Source: Chara braunii
Taxonomy: Eukaryota > Streptophyta > Charophyceae > Charales > Characeae
Direction of reading: 5' to 3'
Assembly (NCBI GenBank): GCA_003427395.1
Contig: BFEA01000881.1
Span: 183,688 to 206,301 of the forward strand
DNA: 22,614 bases
Shown: in pieces, positions 18,945 through 22,614 of the stretch
How positions within the stretch are numbered: the stretch's first letter is position 1
How the letters are laid out: each line of letters opens with the position of its first letter
The notes under the pieces: model-generated
The model's input: only the letters and a program-made list of their open reading frames with translations
What the model was told of the DNA's origin: nothing
Database searches by the model: none
Position numbers and translations under genes: made by a program

Positions 18945-19653
18945 TGCAAAGGCCGAAAGGCATCACCACAAACTCGTACAGACTGTACCTGGTCTGAAAT
19001 GCAGTTTTGTGCTGATCCTCGGGCCGTATAGCAATCTGATGGTACCTGGATTTCAGATCTATCTTACCGAAGTACCGGCACCCTTGCACTCGATCTAGCA
19101 AGTCATCGATGCGCTGTAGGGGCTCTCGGTTCTTGACAGTGATGGCATCGAGGCCCCTATAGTCAATGCACATCCTCAAAGTGCCCCCCTTCTTTGGTAC
19201 GAATAAGACTGGAGAACCATAAGGAGAGACACTCGGCCGGATCCACCCCTTCTCTATGAGTTCCTTGAGTTGCCGACGAAGCTCGTCAAGCTCACCTGGA
19301 GACATCCGATAGATCCTACCCTTCGGGATGCTAGACCCTTGGATAATCTCTATCGCGTGGACGACCTCCCTCTCAACAACCCATGTCGGCTCTTCAAATA
19401 GATCAGGGTATTTAGCGACTACTCCCTCTATCTCCGGCGGCATTTTCGCCTGCTCGCCTGCAGCAAAGACATAAACTAGATACATGCCCTCCTCCTGATT
19501 TTGCTTATAATAATTGTAGAACGTGGCCGCACACATGCATCCATAGGACTTGAGCAGAGTACTAGTTTTGAACTTACGTAATCTGGCGGTCCCTCCACCT
19601 GGCAAAGTGTGTTTGAACACTTTTCGGTCCCAATCAAATTGGAGTTGCGCCAC
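18901..19653 (-). pseudogene. Reverse transcriptase N-terminal part
   Basis: Contains [35 protein letters not shown] and [15 protein letters not shown], the early RT motifs up to the first catalytic Asp; the usual SGYHQI has Arg for Gly. [19 protein letters not shown] leads to NAP, after which the frame is lost. Upstream, [14 protein letters not shown] and [19 protein letters not shown] are the linker between protease and RT. Its start overlaps the protease frame around 19634-19653, where another frameshift joins them. Confidence 0.9.
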
Positions 19654-20047
19654 AGAAGTACATACCTAACAAGATATCCATGGGGAGATCATCACTCACT
19701 AGGAACAAAACATGATGTCTCAGTTCCCCTCCCGCGTACGGGAAATAACACTCAACGTTCTGGAGGTAGTCATTAACTACCATGCGCTGTTTGTTGGCAC
19801 AGGTCGACTCCACAGGTCGACTCAGGCACTTCATTTGCCCCTGTAAGCGCAACCTCTCAACGCACGCGCGACTGATGAAGTTCTTTGTCGAGCAAGTGTC
19901 ATAATAGGCCCCAGCCTTGCGGCTGCCAATGACCACCTCGCTGATGAACATCTCACCCTTAGGGGCTTTGACCAATGCCATCCAAGAAGCTAGCGGGTTT
20001 GATCTAAACCACCCCTCCTCTAGCTCCTCTAAAGGACTCAAACACAT
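19634..20047 (-). pseudogene. Retropepsin-like aspartic protease remnant
   Basis: The active-site motif should be D(T/S)G but reads AYYDTCSTKNFIS (Asp50-Thr51-Cys52), followed by the usual N-F-(I/V)-S. The second landmark is [13 protein letters not shown], in place of the usual D-x-x-L-G-M-(D/P)-(W/F). The Gly-to-Cys change would be expected to spoil the fireman's-grip loop. The domain lies between the gag zinc knuckle and RT as in Ty3/gypsy polyproteins. Would have cut the Gag-Pol precursor. Confidence 0.8.
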
Positions 20048-20176
20048 TCATCGAACACAGGCTCGATGGGTCTGAACGTGCTTGCGGGACGACGATGGAG
20101 TCAGTAGCTTGGGCCATCTCTCGAGATGGTGAGGGTGTGTCCACCACCTCGACCCTAGCAAGAACAGCTACTATTC

Positions 20177-20776
20177 CTACATGCCCGAAGTGTTTCCCGC
20201 AGCGGTGCCAGAATTGCTGGCCACATTGCTACCAACGGGAGTGGAGGATCCTAACGCCTGCCCCATCGTAGGCGGGATCTTCTCGGTCACCTTCTTGTTG
20301 TGGCACTTGAATTGGTTATGGCCATATTGGCCACAACGAATACAGGCCTACCTGGTGTACCTGTCTCTCCACACATCCTCTGTGAGACCCACTTTCTCCC
20401 ATGGAGGAGCATTGGGGTCAACTTGACTCCTTGACCGGGAACCTCCATGACGTCTACCGGTCGCCTTACCTTTTTGTGCTACGGCAGCGACTAGTCCACC
20501 CCCTGAAGCTTCTACGCTGCCGGCCTCTAAACCCACTCCCGATTGGAAGTCGTCGTCCAGTTCGATGGTATAACCATCGTTGTCGACGAACATGATGCGT
20601 CCCTTTGCCTTCCAATTGGGAGGCAGTGTCTTTTTCCTGCCATCCGTCGTGGGTGTCTGCCCATGCCCTATCTTTGCCTCGAGGTCTAGGGCCTTCTTGC
20701 TAAACGAGGGAAAGTTGTGCATATTGATGTTGGCCTCACCTGCCAACTGATTCCTGAGAGGCATATAGGAAAGCAT
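20177..20776 (-). pseudogene. Gag C-terminal part with CCHC zinc knuckle behind a stop
   Basis: The open part (20348-20776) reads LRNQLAGEANINMHNFPSFS, then PPNWKAKGRIMFVDNDGYTI and a Gly/Ala/Ser-Arg linker, to KVGLTEDVWRDRYTR. A TAG at 20348-20350 follows. Directly past it the same frame gives ACIRCGQYGHNQFKCHNKK (20303-20344 for the core): C-x2-C-x4-H-x4-C, a perfect nucleic-acid-binding zinc knuckle. The stop fits CAG to TAG. The frame ends at 20177-20179. In the element's lifetime this part would have bound RNA in the virus-like particle. Confidence 0.85.
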
Positions 20777-21213
20777 CTCCGGTAGGAGGTGAGTAAAACC
20801 CCAGGGACACAGATCAGACGCTCTACAGCGTCAGTGGCCTCTCTCACTGACTTAAATTGGCTCGTGTGCAGTGTCAGGATCGCGTCAGTAGCCTTTTGGG
20901 CCTAATGTGGATCATGCCACCTGTCTTCCACCAACTTGAGGAAGTCGTCCAATTTTTGGGTGACCGCCCAAGCGCGGAAGTCATGACCGTACCCCTGTAG
21001 CTGAACTAAACCACTCAACCATCGTGCTCCCTCTAGATAGGAGGCAGCCACAAGCACTTCCTCGTGCGGCAAGGTAAGTTTGCACTTGACATAGACCGGC
21101 ACTGCCCTCAACCAAGTGTCGAGGTCTTCGCCCCTCTTATCCCCTGTGAAGGGTTTAGGCGCTGCGATAACCGTCTTTGGTACCCACTGCCTTTGTCCCG
21201 GTCCCGACATCAC
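20777..21213 (-). pseudogene. Gag capsid-region remnant
   Basis: The 20902-21213 frame has KTVIAAPKPFTGDKRGEDLD, then WLRAVPVYVKC, EEVLVAASYLEGARW and LDDFLKLVEDRWHDPH. The PF(x)G ... W(L) ... A..L-x-G-x-A layout is that of a Ty3/gypsy capsid (retrotransposon gag) domain. A TAG at 20902-20904 interrupts it, but the frame goes on with AQKATDAILTLHTSQFKSVR and AVERLICVPGV. Near 20780 a frameshift moves to the frame of the C-terminal part. Confidence 0.75.
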
Positions 21214-21603
21214 TCCGGGCTGTGGACCCCACGGTGCAGGCTGCTGCAGTATCTGGTGGGCTGTGAACCCTGCAGCTGTGCAGGCTGCCCGCTTATGGCA
21301 ACCTGCGACGGAGGTTGGGTGAACACTGTCTGTACAGGAACCTGTACACTAGGACCTGCTGAGAACCCTCCTGTTAACGGCATTCCTAAGGAAACGGCTT
21401 GGACCGATGTTGGGAAAACATATGGGGATACCACAGTCACCGGTGGGACAAAAGGAGGAGGATGCACTCATCCAACTAACACAACCAGACTCTGTTCGAT
21501 GTCCTGTAAGATCGCCATCTAGTGATCTTGCATCTCTACTACCCCTAGCAAGACCAACCTTATGGTCCTCACATCATCCTCCAACTCTGCTGGGGCCATT
21601 TCT
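21210..21603 (-). pseudogene. Gag N-terminal remnant
   Basis: From about 21597 the minus strand reads APAELEDDVRTIRLVLLG, VVEMQDH, a TAG, MAILQDIEQSLVVLVG, a TGA, then a Pro/Val-rich part (PPPFVPPVTVVSPYVFP, ORF 21210-21467). A frameshift at about 21230-21260 separates it from the capsid part. The early segment is predicted helical. The reading ends exactly where the right-hand direct repeat begins (21605), leaving no leader, primer site or LTR. Assignment to gag is by position and continuity of frame. Confidence 0.6.
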
Positions 21604-21604
21604 G

Positions 21605-22044
21605 ATTCTGATAAACATTTCTGAAATTTTGAGTCTTTCTTACTCTTTTTTTGAAGTTTCTAATTCGTGTGTTCGTTAGAATTTGTTTTGCAACTTTCAT
21701 TTCATGTTGTTCAATTGTTTGAAGTTTGACTTTCATTCAAATAGCAATGAGAGCGAATGAACGCTGCAAAATGTGTGTTGAAAGGACATGCTGCTGTTTG
21801 CTATGGTCTGATTGTCGTGTCTCTTATTATTGCTTTTGGTGATGGCTGTGTGTGGACACGTTGCTGTTGCTATAGCACGCAGAACAGGACTAACAGGTGA
21901 GTTCCGCATGCTGCCACCAAGACTGATTTCCGCATGAAGAGAGAAAGTATGGGATATAAAGATATTATTGTCATCTTAATAATATTTACTATTTAATATA
22001 TTATGAGGAGTAATATAGACTCATATGGGGCACTAATTCACTAT
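21605..22044. repeat. ~440-bp direct repeat, right copy
   Basis: Direct copy of 14753-15195. It begins ATTCTGATAAACATTTCTG and ends GCACTAATTCACTAT at 22044; the word CACTAT recurs 11 bp later before TTAAAA. Most differences from the left copy are single-base changes, with two 1-2 bp indels. It abuts the truncated gag of the gypsy remnant. Confidence 0.9.
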
Positions 22045-22087
22045 CTCTACACTATTAAAATCGCTAAAGGAAGAAATATGACATCTG

Positions 22088-22235
22088 GGCCATTCGGGCC
22101 GACGGTCCGGATGTTCGCGCGATCTTAACATCCGGACGGTCGGGCCTGCCGAATGGCCTGGATCGATGCGCGATCTTAAGATCGCGCAAACATCCGGACC
22201 GTTGGACCTGCCGAACGGCCCAGATCGGCGCGCGA
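22088..22235. repeat. GC-rich nested inverted repeats
   Basis: A block related to GGCCATTCGGGCCGACGG plus GTCCGGATGTT appears once forward (about 22088-22116) and twice inverted (about 22127-22157 and 22189-22221). A perfect 20-bp palindrome, GCGCGATCTTAAGATCGCGC, sits at 22168-22187. The strand can fold into alternative hairpins. This could be the end of a foldback or MITE-type element; no matching target duplication was found. Confidence 0.75.
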
Positions 22236-22349
22236 TCTGTAGGACCAGCCGGTAGGCCCAAGAAGTCGCAGCCCGTTGCAGGCGAGTGGAGGGCGGGAAA
22301 GCCCTACCGTGGCAATGGTTCTTTCGACCCTACCCTGTTCGTCGAAGGC

Positions 22350-22480
22350 CTACGCTACCGACAAATGGGCCTATGAGGCTCGCTACGCAACCGACAAACA
22401 GGCCTACGACGCTCGCTACACTACCGACAAACGGACCTACAACGCTCGCTAGGCTACCGACAAACGGATCTACGACCTAA
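22350..22480 (+). repeat. 33-bp tandem array
   Basis: Four units start at 22350, 22383, 22416 and 22449, each built on CTACGCTACCGACAAACGG followed by CCTACGACGCTCG. The exact 33-bp period keeps a frame open and encodes an 11-residue repeat around LPTNGPTTLA; I treat this as a by-product. Part of another unit (CACTACCGACAAACGGACCT) reappears at 22592-22614, past the CT tract, so the array continues beyond the window. Confidence 0.9.
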
Positions 22481-22518
22481 CGCTACACGCTCGCTCTACG
22501 CCCTCGCTATCGACGACG

Positions 22519-22520
<2 letters not shown>

Positions 22521-22585
<65 letters not shown>
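22521..22585 (+). repeat. (CT)n microsatellite
   Basis: An uninterrupted run of about 32 CT dinucleotides, lying inside the 33-bp tandem array. Confidence 0.98.
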
Positions 22586-22588
<3 letters not shown>

Positions 22589-22614
22589 GCTCACTACCGA
22601 CAAACGGACCTACT

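Larger units (their letters stand above)
16253..21603 (-). mobile_element. Ty3/gypsy (chromovirus-type) retrotransposon, 5'-truncated and decayed
   Basis: On the minus strand the order is gag (21603 to 20177), aspartic protease, reverse transcriptase, RNase H, integrase and chromodomain remnant, ending at a TAG at 16305-16307. RT before RNase H before integrase is the Ty3/gypsy order. No 5' LTR or primer-binding site is seen; the gag N-terminus abuts the right-hand direct repeat at 21605. The element carries several stops, frameshifts, a 275-bp internal duplication and loss of key catalytic residues, so it cannot move by itself. Confidence 0.85.

Noticed and set aside
1-22614. CRISPR array, bacterial defence system, tRNA or rRNA gene
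   Set aside because: The tandem arrays lack spacers between constant repeats, and no conserved T-loop or rRNA motif was seen on either strand; the protein relics are eukaryotic transposon families.

Overview
This window looks like a transposon-rich intergenic stretch of a eukaryotic, plant-lineage genome. I see no intact host gene, no tRNA or rRNA gene, no operon-like layout and no CRISPR array. The protein relics are a BED-finger hAT transposase of plant type and a Ty3/gypsy chromovirus-type polyprotein. Style and wording of these relics suggest a streptophyte alga such as Chara, but that is my inference and was not tested by a search. Every coding region found is broken, mostly by stops that read as C-to-T changes of Gln or Arg codons, plus small indels and internal duplications.

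Layout from left to right. (1) 132-2154, + strand: N-terminal, catalytic and dimerisation parts of a decayed hAT transposase. (2) 2154-4747: composite repeat A, made of a leader, a 60-bp tandem array, a GAT-rich microsatellite, a GC-rich ~50-bp minisatellite and a conserved tail. (3) 4748-11660: decayed, mostly minus-strand coding debris, including a gag-like protein (4822-6259) and an unrecognised protein (10030-10605). A non-autonomous hAT element of 802 bp with an exact 8-bp target duplication sits inside it at 6906-7707. (4) 11661-12607: composite repeat B, a shorter direct copy of A. (5) 13588-14633, + strand: what looks like the missing C-terminal part of the same kind of hAT transposase. 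It suggests one hAT gene split by about 11.5 kb of later insertions. (6) 14753-15195 and 21605-22044: a pair of ~440-bp direct repeats bracketing (7) a Ty3/gypsy element on the minus strand (about 16253-21603) in the order gag, protease, reverse transcriptase, RNase H, integrase, chromodomain remnant. Its 5' LTR is not visible. (8) 22045-22614: GC-rich nested inverted repeats, a 33-bp tandem array and a (CT)n tract.

None of these genes is likely to work together now; the window is a record of nested insertions. The most useful points are the precisely bounded non-autonomous hAT element, the A/B composite minisatellite family, the split hAT transposase, and the paired direct repeats around a truncated gypsy element. 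I did not find a convincing new functional system.
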